NCBI GenBank assembly: GCA_021286965.1
Contig: JAJTBK010000285.1
Location: 1-11,230 of the forward strand
Direction: 5' to 3'
Source of the DNA: Comamonadaceae bacterium
GTDB lineage: Bacteria; Pseudomonadota; Gammaproteobacteria; Burkholderiales; Burkholderiaceae_C
Length of the DNA stretch: 11,230 nt
A program made the translations under genes and the position numbers. Each line of letters opens with the position of its first letter. Within the stretch, counting starts at the first letter, position 1. Of the stretch, positions 1-7,024 are shown one piece after another. A model generated the notes under the pieces. It saw only the letters and a list, made by a program, of their open reading frames with translations. It was not told the origin of the DNA and made no database searches.

Positions 1-21
1 GGTGGGTTGGGGGCGGTTCAT
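1..21 (-). CDS. yacG: Probable start of yacG (DNA gyrase inhibitor / zinc-binding protein), cut by window edge
   Basis: Only seven codons are in the window, reading MNRPQPT. The ATG lies at 21-19 and overlaps the zapD stop TGA in the form ATGA, the same arrangement seen at coaE/zapD and pilC/pilD. In many beta- and gammaproteobacteria the gene after coaE and zapD is yacG, a small zinc-finger protein reported to inhibit DNA gyrase in E. coli. The call rests on gene order and the overlapping start. The diagnostic CPxCG zinc motif would lie outside the window, so identity is inferred. Confidence 0.35.
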
Positions 22-812
22 GCGCACAGCGTCAGCTCGAAGGCTGCGTCCTCCTGGCTGGCCTGCAGGCGGCCATCGGGCTCCATGCGCATCAGGCGCA
101 CAGACACCAGCAGGCGGTTGCCGCTGATCTCGGGTACCAGGCCCAGGCTGGGGTCGATGCGCAGACGCAAGAGCTGGAACGAGCGCCCCTGTGGCAGGTT
201 TTGTTGGAATTGGCCCCCGCTTGCGGCCACACGCTGCGGCACGCCGGCGTCGCGCAGCATCTTGAGGAGCAAATAAATGGATTCGGCCAGCGGCGCCATG
301 GTGCTGGCCCAGGTTTCGAGCGCGCGCTGGCGGTAGGCCGGGTCGCTGTGCTGCCAGGTGTGGTAACCCGGCAGATCAAAACCGCAGGTGCCCCCGGGAA
401 TGCCCAGGCGGCTGCGGATGCCCATCAACCAGTCGTTTTCCGTCAGCGCCTGGCCGGCCTTGCCGTTTTGCTGGCTCAGGGCGGTAAAGCAGCGGTCGAG
501 CTGGGCAATGATGGCGTTGAGCGCCGATTCGGAAATCGACGGGTTGCCCCGGTAGCCGTCGAGCAGGTGTTTTTGCCGCTCCAGATCCTTGAGCACGTCG
601 GCCTTGAGGTCGGCGCGCGCCGCCACGTCCATGATCTCGAACAGCGTCACCAGGGCAAAGTGGTGATCCAGTGGATGGGTGCGCGACACCAGTTCGCCGA
701 GCCGGCGAAACAATTGCTCCAGGCGCAAATAGGTTCTCAGCCGTTCGTTGAAAGGATATTCGTAGAGGATCACGCTGCCGGGTTCCTGGGGGGCATTGAA
801 GAAAGCAATCAT
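18..812 (-). CDS. zapD: Cell division protein ZapD (FtsZ-associated)
   Basis: ZapD is a cytoplasmic protein that binds and bundles FtsZ filaments and supports Z-ring assembly. The 264-residue product carries the family's recognisable blocks: LYEYPFNERLRTYLRLEQLF near residues 16-35, IPGGTCGFDLP at 138-148, and the C-terminal SFQLLRLRIDPSLGLVPEISGN region at about 211-232. E. coli ZapD has 247 residues. The ATG at 812 overlaps the coaE stop (ATGA), which favours this start and coupled translation. A GTG at 773, preceded by AGGA about 10 bases upstream, would give 251 residues starting at VILYEYPF, where family similarity begins. The first 13 residues are therefore uncertain. The gene is the fifth of the pilB-pilC-pilD-coaE-zapD run. 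Confidence 0.95.
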   Translation of the reverse strand: MIAFFNAPQEPGSVILYEYPFNERLRTYLRLEQLFRRLGELVSRTHPLDHHFALVTLFEIMDVAARADLKADVLKDLERQKHLLDGYRGNPSISESALNAIIAQLDRCFTALSQQNGKAGQALTENDWLMGIRSRLGIPGGTCGFDLPGYHTWQHSDPAYRQRALETWASTMAPLAESIYLLLKMLRDAGVPQRVAASGGQFQQNLPQGRSFQLLRLRIDPSLGLVPEISGNRLLVSVRLMRMEPDGRLQASQEDAAFELTLCA

Positions 813-1408
813 AGCTGCAACCAGATTGCGATCTGCTCGGCTTGCGCCTCCAATGCGGCCAAAGAGGGCGCTTCGTTGTCGATCACGATGTCCGCCGCCG
901 CCCGGCGCTGCGCCCGGCTGGCCTGGGCGTCGATGATGGCCTGCACCGCGCTGCGCTCCAGGCCGCTGCGCGCCATGGTGCGCTGGATTTGCGTCTCGGC
1001 GCTGCAATCGACCACCGCCACGGCATCGAGCCGCTGCGCCCAGTGCCCGGACTCGACCAGCAGCGGAATGTCGAATATCGCCACCTGGCAGCCCTGGGCG
1101 GCCGCTTGCGCGGCCTGCGCCGCCGTCGCTTGCCCGACCAAGGGGTGGATGATGGCTTCGAGCTGCTGGCGTGCCTGCGGCTGGGCAAATATCAGGGCGC
1201 GCATGGCGGCGCGGTCGAGGGCGCCGCTAGGGGTCATCAGCGCCTCCCCAAATTGGGTGCGAATAGCTGCAATGGCAGCACCGCCGGGGGCAGTGAGCGC
1301 ACGGGCGTTGGCGTCAGCGTCGATCCAGGCAGCGCCGCGCGCCGCCCACATGCGTGCCAGCGTGCTCTTGCCGCTGCCAATGCCTCCAGTCAGCCCCAGG
1401 CGCAGCAT
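809..1408 (-). CDS. coaE: Dephospho-CoA kinase
   Basis: CoaE phosphorylates the 3'-hydroxyl of the ribose of dephospho-CoA with ATP, the last step of coenzyme A synthesis, in the cytosol. The 199-residue protein has the P-loop GGIGSGKST at residues 8-16, the DADANAR block at 30-36 that belongs to the substrate site, LEAIIHPL at 83-90, DIPLLVES at 113-120, and the C-terminal QASRAQRRAAADIVIDN block at 162-178. Length is normal for the family (about 200). The start lies 15 bases after the pilD stop, so the gene probably shares the pil transcript. Its stop overlaps the zapD start by four bases. No strong Shine-Dalgarno sequence is visible. The pilD-coaE-zapD-yacG order is widespread in proteobacteria and does not imply a pilus role for CoaE. 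Confidence 0.97.
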   Translation of the reverse strand: MLRLGLTGGIGSGKSTLARMWAARGAAWIDADANARALTAPGGAAIAAIRTQFGEALMTPSGALDRAAMRALIFAQPQARQQLEAIIHPLVGQATAAQAAQAAAQGCQVAIFDIPLLVESGHWAQRLDAVAVVDCSAETQIQRTMARSGLERSAVQAIIDAQASRAQRRAAADIVIDNEAPSLAALEAQAEQIAIWLQL

Positions 1409-1423
1409 GACAGGGCCCCCGGG

Positions 1424-2293
1424 CTAGAGCCCGAGCAGGGCCAGGAGCCGCTGCATGACGGTTTGGGGGCCAAAGACCAGGGCCGCCAGGCCGGCACCGG
1501 CGAGGAAGGGGCCAAACGGGATGTAGCCACCCTCGCGCAGCCCGCTGGAGAATTTCATGGCGATGCCGACGATGGCGCCAATGACCGAGGACAGCAAGAT
1601 GATGGGCACCAGCGCCTGCCAGCCAAACCAGGCCCCCAGGGCGGCAAAGAGCTTGAAGTCGCCGTAGCCCATGCCTTCCTTGCCGGTGGCGAGCTTGAAG
1701 CCCCAGTACACCAGCCACAGCGACAGGTAGCCTGCGGCGGCACCCATGACGGCGGCAAACAGCGGTACCTCGATCCACTGCAGGGCCGATGCCAGCAGGC
1801 CGGCCCAGAGCAGGGGCAGCGTCAGGTCGTCGGGCAGCAAAGTGGTGTCCCAATCGATGCCTGCCATGGCGACGATGAGGGCGCAAAACAGGCACCAGGC
1901 GGCACCGGTGGCGGTAATTCCCCAGCGCCAGGCGCAAAACGCAAACAGCGCGCCCGTGACGAGCTCGACCAGGGGGTAGCGCAAGCTGATGCGGGCCTTG
2001 CAGCCGGCGCAGCGCCCACCCAGAAAAAGGTAGCTCAGAACGGGAATGTTTTCATACCAGGCAATGGCATGGCCGCAATGCGGGCAGGCCGAGCGCGGCC
2101 GCGACAGGCTGATGGTGGGTGCAGTGGCCGTTGGTGCCGCTGCGCCCTGCTCGGCAGCGTAATGGGCATATTCCGCTGCCCATTGCTGTTCCAGGATTTT
2201 GGGGAGGCGGTGGATGACGACGTTGAGAAAACTGCCGATGAGCAGGCCCAGCAGGCCAGCCAGGGCCATGTCGGCGAACGGGGAAAACATCAT
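1424..2293 (-). CDS. pilD: Prepilin leader peptidase / N-methyltransferase PilD (A24 family)
   Basis: PilD is a polytopic inner-membrane aspartic protease. It removes the short leader of type IV prepilins and N-methylates the new N-terminal phenylalanine, and it often also serves type II secretion pseudopilins. The 289-residue protein starts with a hydrophobic segment ending in GSFLNVVIHRLP (residues 20-31). The cytoplasmic loop has two CxxC pairs at C70/C73 and C95/C98. The two catalytic aspartates are seen in GIDWDTTLLPDDL (D147) and GYGDFK (D212), at the positions expected from characterised homologues. Several further membrane helices follow. The ATG at 2293 overlaps the pilC stop (ATGATG); a second ATG at 2290 would shorten it by one residue. 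coaE follows 15 bases downstream. Confidence 0.97.
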   Translation of the reverse strand: MMFSPFADMALAGLLGLLIGSFLNVVIHRLPKILEQQWAAEYAHYAAEQGAAAPTATAPTISLSRPRSACPHCGHAIAWYENIPVLSYLFLGGRCAGCKARISLRYPLVELVTGALFAFCAWRWGITATGAAWCLFCALIVAMAGIDWDTTLLPDDLTLPLLWAGLLASALQWIEVPLFAAVMGAAAGYLSLWLVYWGFKLATGKEGMGYGDFKLFAALGAWFGWQALVPIILLSSVIGAIVGIAMKFSSGLREGGYIPFGPFLAGAGLAALVFGPQTVMQRLLALLGL

Positions 2294-3510
2294 CCGACCA
2301 CTTGGCCCATTTTGAAGATGGGGAGATACATGGCCACCACAAGGCCGCCAATCAAGGTCCCGAGGAAAACAATGATGATGGGCTCTAGCAAGCTGGACAG
2401 ACCCGCCACCATATCATCTACCTCCTCTTCGTAAAAATCTGCTGCTTTCCCTAGCATGTGGTCGATGGAGCCAGACTCTTCGCCAATCGCACACATTTGT
2501 ATCACCATGACAGGGAATACATTGGCATTTCCCATGGCGGCGGTCAGGCTGGTGCCAGTAGAAACTTCTTGTTGGATTTTGTCGGTGGCAAGGGCGTACA
2601 CCGCATTTCCGGCAGCACCGCCGACGGAATCAAGGGCTTCCACCAGTGGAACACCGGCTGCGAACATAGTGGAGAGGGTGCGGGTCCAGCGTGCAATAGC
2701 TGCTTTATTGATCAACTCGCCAAAAACCGGTATGCGCAACAGCCAACGATCCATCATCATTTGCATTTTTTCACTGCGCCGCCATGTTTGCATGAAGAAA
2801 TAAAATCCGCCACCCAGTACGCCAAAAATTAACCACCACCACTTCACGAAAATTTCGCTGATTCCCATGACGAAAAGTGTAGGAGCCGGCAAGTCTGCTC
2901 CAAAATTGGAGAAAACCTCTTTAAACGCCGGTACGACAAAGAGCATGATGACCGTGACGACAATAAACGCAACAATCACGACCGAAATTGGATACATGAG
3001 GGCAGATTTTATTTTTGATTTTATTCCTTCAGTTTTTTCCATGTAACTTGCCAGTCGATCCAGTAATGTCTCTAGGATACCGGCCGCCTCTCCTGCCTCT
3101 ACCAAGTTGCAATAAAGGCTATCGAAATACATGGGGTGCTTGCGAAAGGCAGCATTCAATGAAGTACCCGTCTCGACATCAGTGCGGATATCGTTCAGCA
3201 GCTTGGTGACACTGGGGTTGGCGTTGCCGCGCCCGACGATGTCGAACGCCTGTAGCAGCGGCACGCCGGCCTTCATCATGGTCGCCATCTGGCGTGTGAA
3301 CAGGGCGATGTCCTTGGGCTTGATTTTTTTGCCCGAGCGCATCTTGCGCTTTTTGATCTTGGTGGGTAGCACGCCCTGGCGGCGCAGGGTGGCTTGCACC
3401 TGGTTTTCGCCCACGGCGCGCACTTCGCCGCGTACGGTCTTGCCGTGGCGATCCTTGCCTTCCCATTCGAAGACGAAATCCTTGATGTCCCTGGATGCTG
3501 CGGTGGCCAT
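2290..3510 (-). CDS. pilC: Type IV pilus inner-membrane platform protein PilC
   Basis: PilC is the integral membrane platform of the type IV pilus machine. It is thought to couple the PilB and PilT ATPases to pilin insertion and removal. The 406-residue protein has the usual length and two repeated T2SSF domains. The first, about residues 65-190, contains FTRQMATMMKAGVPLLQAFD and the NLVEAGEAAGILETLLDRLA motif. The second, about 270-395, contains the matching WTRTLSTMFAAGVPLVEALD and MCAIGEESGSID blocks. Hydrophobic segments lie near 172-194, 222-241 and 375-396. The ATG at 3510 is preceded by a good Shine-Dalgarno sequence, GAGGGAG, six bases away. pilB ends 35 bases upstream and pilD overlaps the stop. 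From residue 111 to the end the gene is much poorer in GC than its first 110 codons and its neighbours. Confidence 0.97.
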   Translation of the reverse strand: MATAASRDIKDFVFEWEGKDRHGKTVRGEVRAVGENQVQATLRRQGVLPTKIKKRKMRSGKKIKPKDIALFTRQMATMMKAGVPLLQAFDIVGRGNANPSVTKLLNDIRTDVETGTSLNAAFRKHPMYFDSLYCNLVEAGEAAGILETLLDRLASYMEKTEGIKSKIKSALMYPISVVIVAFIVVTVIMLFVVPAFKEVFSNFGADLPAPTLFVMGISEIFVKWWWLIFGVLGGGFYFFMQTWRRSEKMQMMMDRWLLRIPVFGELINKAAIARWTRTLSTMFAAGVPLVEALDSVGGAAGNAVYALATDKIQQEVSTGTSLTAAMGNANVFPVMVIQMCAIGEESGSIDHMLGKAADFYEEEVDDMVAGLSSLLEPIIIVFLGTLIGGLVVAMYLPIFKMGQVVG

Positions 3511-3545
3511 GGTGCTCCCTCGTGGTTCCCCGTGGTGTGGTTGTT

Positions 3546-5285
3546 TTATTCGTTGGTGACGGCGAGAACCTCTTCGAGCGAGGTCAGCCCCATTTTGGCC
3601 TTGGAGAGGCCCGATTCGCGCAGCGAGCGCACGCCCTCGAGCTTGGCTTGCTTGGCGATGTCGGGGGCGCTACCGTCCTGCAGGATGATGCGTTGGATTT
3701 CCTCCGAAATTGGCATCACCTGGTAAATGCCAACCCGACCTTTGTAACCGTTGTTGCAAGCTGAACAGCCTACGGGCTTGTACGTGACCCAGGTGCCGTC
3801 GATCTCTGCCTCGTCGTAGCCGGCTTCGAGCAGGGCTTCGTGCGGAATGTCTGCCGGGGCTTTGCACTGTGCGCACAGGCGTCTGGCCAGGCGTTGGGCG
3901 GTGATCAGGATGACGCTGGACGCAATGTTGAATGGTGCGATGCCCATGTTGCGCATCCGCGTGAGCGTAGTGGGAGCGTCGTTGGTGTGCAGGGTCGAGA
4001 GCACCAAGTGCCCGGTTTGGGCGGCCTTGATGGCAATGTCGGCCGTTTCCAGGTCACGAATTTCACCCACCATGATGATGTCTGGATCCTGACGCAGGAA
4101 CGATTTCAGGGCAGCGGCAAAGGTGAGTCCGGCTTTTTCGTTGACGTTGACCTGGTTCACCCCCGGCATGTTGATTTCAGATGGGTCTTCGGCGGTGGCA
4201 ATGTTCACCCCCGGCCTGTTGAGCAGGTTCAAGCAGGTATAGAGCGACACCGTCTTGCCCGAACCGGTGGGCCCGGTGACCAGCACCATGCCGTACGGAC
4301 GATTGATGGCGGTCAGCAGGCGTTCCTTTTCCTGTGGTTCGTAACCCAGGGCGTCGATCCCCAGTTTGGCGCTGCTCGGATCCAGAATACGGATCACGAT
4401 TTTTTCGCCAAACAGGGTCGGCAGGGTGCTGACGCGAAAATCGATGACGCGGTCAGGCCCCACCTTGAGTTTCATGCGGCCGTCTTGTGGAATGCGTTTT
4501 TCGGAAATATCCAGGCGCGAGATGACCTTGATGCGTGAGGCCAGTTTGTCCTTGATGGCAATCGGTGGCGAAGCGATTTCGCGCAGCTCGCCATCGATGC
4601 GAAAGCGCACGCGGTAGGTGTGCTCGTAGGGCTCGAAGTGCAAGTCCGAGGCGCGCATGTTGAAGGCATCGAGCAGCATTTTGTGCAGGAACTTGACGAC
4701 CGGCGCATCTTCGACGTCGGCGCCGGTTTCTGCCTCGTTGCTTTCCTGGGCTTCCTCGACGGGAATGTCGCCGAATTCAAAGTCGCCCCCACCGGAGAGG
4801 GTGTCCATGGAGTCACTGACGCTTTTAGTGGTCGCTTCCACCAGCTTGGTGAGCTTGTCGTACTCGGCGATGATCCAGTCCACACCCATCTGGGTGGTGA
4901 ACTTGATTTTCTCGGCAGCCTCCTGGTCGGTCGGGTCGGCGGTGGCGACGATGAGGCGGTTGTTGCGTTTTGCCAGGGGCAGGACGCGATATGCCTGGCA
5001 CAACTTGGCGTCAAGCAGCTCTTTGGGCAGGCGCAAGGGATCGATGGCGGTCAGATCCAGCAAAGGCGCGCCAAACATGGTCGCCACGGTATAGGCCAAG
5101 TCGCTGGCGGAGACGGCGCCTGCGCCGGTCAGCTCGGCGATGAAGCTGGTCTTGCCGATCTGCGACTTTTTATAGATGTCTTCGGCTGCTTGCTGGGTCA
5201 GCTTGCCCGCAGACATGAGCGCCCGCCCCAAGCCGGGGAGGGCGATTGCAGAGGTTTGTTTGGGGGCGGTATCAACAGCTGCCAT
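3546..5285 (-). CDS. pilB: Type IV pilus assembly ATPase PilB
   Basis: PilB is the hexameric cytoplasmic ATPase that powers pilus extension through PilC. In the 579-residue protein, residues 15-150 form the N-terminal T2SSE/MshEN-like region. The second N-terminal and catalytic domains follow: an arginine-rich stretch (about 225-275), Walker A GPTGSGKT (338-345), the Asp box with RQDPDIIMVGEIRD (398-411), and the His box TGHLVLSTLHTND (424-436). A zinc-binding pair of CxxC motifs lies at C471/C474 and C507/C510, typical of PilB/GspE and absent from PilT. Length matches the family (about 570). The ATG at 5285 has no evident Shine-Dalgarno sequence, but the N-terminus resembles other betaproteobacterial PilB proteins. 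It is the first gene of the pil cluster. No pilin gene is recognisable next to it. Confidence 0.97.
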   Translation of the reverse strand: MAAVDTAPKQTSAIALPGLGRALMSAGKLTQQAAEDIYKKSQIGKTSFIAELTGAGAVSASDLAYTVATMFGAPLLDLTAIDPLRLPKELLDAKLCQAYRVLPLAKRNNRLIVATADPTDQEAAEKIKFTTQMGVDWIIAEYDKLTKLVEATTKSVSDSMDTLSGGGDFEFGDIPVEEAQESNEAETGADVEDAPVVKFLHKMLLDAFNMRASDLHFEPYEHTYRVRFRIDGELREIASPPIAIKDKLASRIKVISRLDISEKRIPQDGRMKLKVGPDRVIDFRVSTLPTLFGEKIVIRILDPSSAKLGIDALGYEPQEKERLLTAINRPYGMVLVTGPTGSGKTVSLYTCLNLLNRPGVNIATAEDPSEINMPGVNQVNVNEKAGLTFAAALKSFLRQDPDIIMVGEIRDLETADIAIKAAQTGHLVLSTLHTNDAPTTLTRMRNMGIAPFNIASSVILITAQRLARRLCAQCKAPADIPHEALLEAGYDEAEIDGTWVTYKPVGCSACNNGYKGRVGIYQVMPISEEIQRIILQDGSAPDIAKQAKLEGVRSLRESGLSKAKMGLTSLEEVLAVTNE

Positions 5286-5804
5286 GAACCGAAAACGAGG
5301 AGGGGAGACGGGTTCATCCTATCATCGTCGATCGCCCCGGGGCTGGATAGCAGCGTAAATCCTCAGTTCAGATGGCGAGGTAACCCGTCCTGAATGGCGT
5401 TGATGCCCCCAGGGTTGCAATTCAGGCTGGCGACCGGAGGCCGTCGGCGATGGACGCCCGTCACCGAGCAGTCGACCACCGCCCCGAGCGTTTCTGCCCA
5501 TTTCCCCGGGATCCGAGCAACAGGGCTGGCAGGCGTCTTCAGCAAGCATCCCTACGACGGAACGCCCAGGACCTACTTCCCCCGAGTGGCTGGTACGGTC
5601 ACGGACTGGTCGCGCAACGCCTGCTGGATCGGTACGGCCACGATTTGGTGGAGCAAGAGCAAGTCCGAACCTGTGCCCGCCTTCTCGGTGTGCTGGGGGC
5701 AGTCGGTGGGGTACGCAGTCAACAATGCCGCCAACTTGCATGCCGACGTGGGCCATTGGTCGCCAAGATTTGCTCTAAATTGGCATTCATGACGACCCAA
5801 AACA
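5286..5804. other. Geneless stretch between pilB and tRNA-Pro; weak coding-like frames only
   Basis: About 520 bases separate the pilB start from the terminator beyond tRNA-Pro. No protein family is recognisable in any frame. The longest plus-strand frame from an ATG is 5394-5792 (132 codons). It is unusually rich in tryptophan and lacks an upstream Shine-Dalgarno sequence. On the minus strand the frame that shares its wobble position looks just as GC-rich at third positions but is broken by TAG at 5575-5573 and 5554-5552. The region must contain the pilB promoter and leader, but I see no convincing -35/-10 pair. A decayed gene beside the tRNA 3' end is possible. Nothing identifies it as a pilin or a mobile element. 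Confidence 0.4.
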
Positions 5805-5839
5805 AAAAAGCCCAAGTGGTTGATTCACTTGGGCTTTTT
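5805..5839 (-). terminator. Rho-independent terminator after tRNA-Pro, symmetrical
   Basis: A perfect 14-base inverted repeat (AAAAAGCCCAAGTG at 5805-5818 and its complement at 5826-5839) surrounds a 7-base loop. The arms end in A and T runs, so it reads as a terminator on either strand. It lies 11 bases beyond the 3' CCA of tRNA-Pro and should end the ispB-tRNA transcript. On the plus strand it would block any transcript coming from the geneless region. Confidence 0.92.
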
Positions 5840-5850
5840 GTATGAATTCC

Positions 5851-5927
5851 TGGTCGGGGTGAGAGGATTCGAACCTCCGGCCTCTACGTCCCGAACGTAG
5901 CGCTCTACCAGGCTAAGCTACACCCCG
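5851..5927 (-). tRNA. tRNA-Pro, anticodon CGG
   Basis: The 77-base minus-strand sequence folds as a standard cloverleaf. The acceptor arm is CGGGGTG paired with CACCCCG, followed by discriminator A and an encoded CCA. The D arm contains AGCTTAGCCTGGTAGAGCG, and the T arm has GGTTCGAATCC. The anticodon stem CTACG/CGTAG encloses the loop TTCGGGA, giving anticodon CGG, which reads the proline codon CCG. It begins 19 bases after the ispB stop, so it is either processed from the ispB transcript or made from a promoter inside the end of ispB (see the -10 at 5979-5984). A strong hairpin terminator follows. Confidence 0.97.
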
Positions 5928-5946
5928 CAGTTACTTGAATTTTCGC

Positions 5947-6924
5947 TCAGTGGCGTCGATCAAGTAGCTGAGCCGCTAATTGTAGCAAACTTGTGGCGTG
6001 TGGATTCTTTGGCAGATGCTCGAGTGCTTCGATCGCACGTTTTGCTTCGGCTTCGGCTGCGGCCCGGGCTACTTGCAGGGCGCCGGTTTCCTTGACGATG
6101 GTGACGACGGTGTCCAGCGATTCGGTCGAGCCTTGCTCGATGGCCTGGCGCACGATCGCGGCTTGCTCGGGGGTGCCGCGTTGCATGGCGGCGATCAGTG
6201 GCAGGGTGGCTTTGCCTTCGCGCAGGTCGTCACCAATGTTTTTACCCATTTCGGCGCTGTTGCCAGCGTAGTCGAGCACGTCGTCGATGATCTGAAATGC
6301 CGTGCCGAGCGCCTGGCCGTAGGTGGCGCAGGCGGCTTCTACCGCTGGGCTGCTGCCAGCGAGAATGGCCCCCAGCTGTGCGCTGGCCTCGAACAGTTGG
6401 GCGGTTTTGGAGCGGATGACGCGCAGGTAGCCTTCTTCGTCGAGCGAGGCATCGTGCATGTTGATGAGCTGCATCACCTCGCCCTCGGCGATGACGTTGG
6501 TGGCAGCCGACAAAATTTCCATGATGCGCATGGAGCCGGCCTCGACCATCATCTGGAACGAGCGGGTGTGCAAAAAATCGCCCACCAGCACGCTCGCTGG
6601 GTTGCCAAAATTCTCGTTGGCCGTGGCGCGGCCCCGGCGCAGGGTGGATTCATCGACCACATCGTCGTGCAGCAAGGTGGCGGTATGAATCAGCTCGACC
6701 ACGGCGGCCAGGTTGAAGCGTTGCGCGCCTTCGTAGCCCAGGGCACCGCACACCAACAACAGCAGGGCCGGGCGCAGGCGCTTGCCGCCAGCGGCAATGA
6801 TGTAGTGCGAGATTTGGCCGATCAACGGCACGCTGGTGCTCAGGCGTTCGGCGATGACGCGATCGACTTCGCGCATGTCGCCGGCGATGAGCCCCAGAGG
6901 GGAGGAGGAGGTGGTGGTGGTCAA
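5947..6924 (-). CDS. ispB: Octaprenyl (polyprenyl) diphosphate synthase
   Basis: This trans-prenyltransferase extends farnesyl diphosphate with isopentenyl diphosphate to make the long side chain of ubiquinone. Chain length eight is normal for Burkholderiales but is inferred here. The 325-residue protein has GGKRLRP at 46-52, the first aspartate-rich motif DDVVD at 87-91 and its following RRGRATAN, KTAQLF at 173-178, and the second aspartate-rich motif DDVLD at 214-218 with GDDLREGKATLPL after it. The length is close to E. coli IspB (323). The frame opens with a TTG at 6924-6922; no ATG or GTG lies in frame before it. The next ATG, at 6876, would remove LGLIAGD, which is conserved in relatives, so TTG is preferred. 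No clear Shine-Dalgarno sequence is seen. It is divergent from rplU, as in many proteobacteria. Confidence 0.96.
   Translation of the reverse strand: MTTTTSSSPLGLIAGDMREVDRVIAERLSTSVPLIGQISHYIIAAGGKRLRPALLLLVCGALGYEGAQRFNLAAVVELIHTATLLHDDVVDESTLRRGRATANENFGNPASVLVGDFLHTRSFQMMVEAGSMRIMEILSAATNVIAEGEVMQLINMHDASLDEEGYLRVIRSKTAQLFEASAQLGAILAGSSPAVEAACATYGQALGTAFQIIDDVLDYAGNSAEMGKNIGDDLREGKATLPLIAAMQRGTPEQAAIVRQAIEQGSTESLDTVVTIVKETGALQVARAAAEAEAKRAIEALEHLPKNPHATSLLQLAAQLLDRRH
5979..5984 (-). promoter_or_regulatory. Candidate extended -10 for tRNA-Pro inside the end of ispB
   Basis: The minus strand reads TTTGCTACAATTAGC, giving a TACAAT hexamer with an extended -10 TGC just before it. A start about 7 bases on would give a leader of about 45 bases before the tRNA. 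No good -35 is visible at 16-18 bases. The hexamer lies in ispB codons that are rare for this genome (CTA, TTA, CTA, CTT). Confidence 0.35.
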
Positions 6925-6980
6925 GATCGAGCCAGGGTCTAACAGCGCGGGGCCAACCGGGCGTGGCCGCTGCGCCCGCG

Positions 6981-6986
6981 ATTATA
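6981..6986 (-). promoter_or_regulatory. Candidate -10 element of the ispB promoter
   Basis: A perfect TATAAT on the minus strand sits 57 bases before the TTG start of ispB, giving a leader of about 50 bases. No convincing TTGACA-like -35 is present at the usual distance. The spacer instead contains a short GCCCC/GGGGC hairpin. Confidence 0.5.
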
Positions 6987-7024
6987 GGAAGGCCCCGCAT
7001 GGGGCTTGCTGGCACGCCGGGGGC

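Noticed and set aside
1419..1432. Short palindrome around the pilD stop as a terminator
   Set aside because: CGGGC/GCCCG is only a five-base stem with no T run, and coaE begins 15 bases after pilD, so it is unlikely to stop transcription.
842..2434. Plus-strand open frame of 530 codons opposite coaE, pilD and the end of pilC
   Set aside because: It is antisense to well-identified genes, low-complexity (Gly/Gln/Asp/Arg rich), without motif or ribosome binding site; open by base composition alone.
5322..5756. Minus-strand 144-codon frame upstream of pilB as a pilin or other gene
   Set aside because: It has no pilin N-terminus (GFTLIE-type helix), poor third-position GC bias compared with real genes here, and no recognisable domain.
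5851..5927. tRNA-Pro as an occupied integration site
   Set aside because: I looked in the adjoining 5286-5850 for a second copy of the tRNA 3' end and for an integrase gene and saw neither; the tRNA is simply intact.
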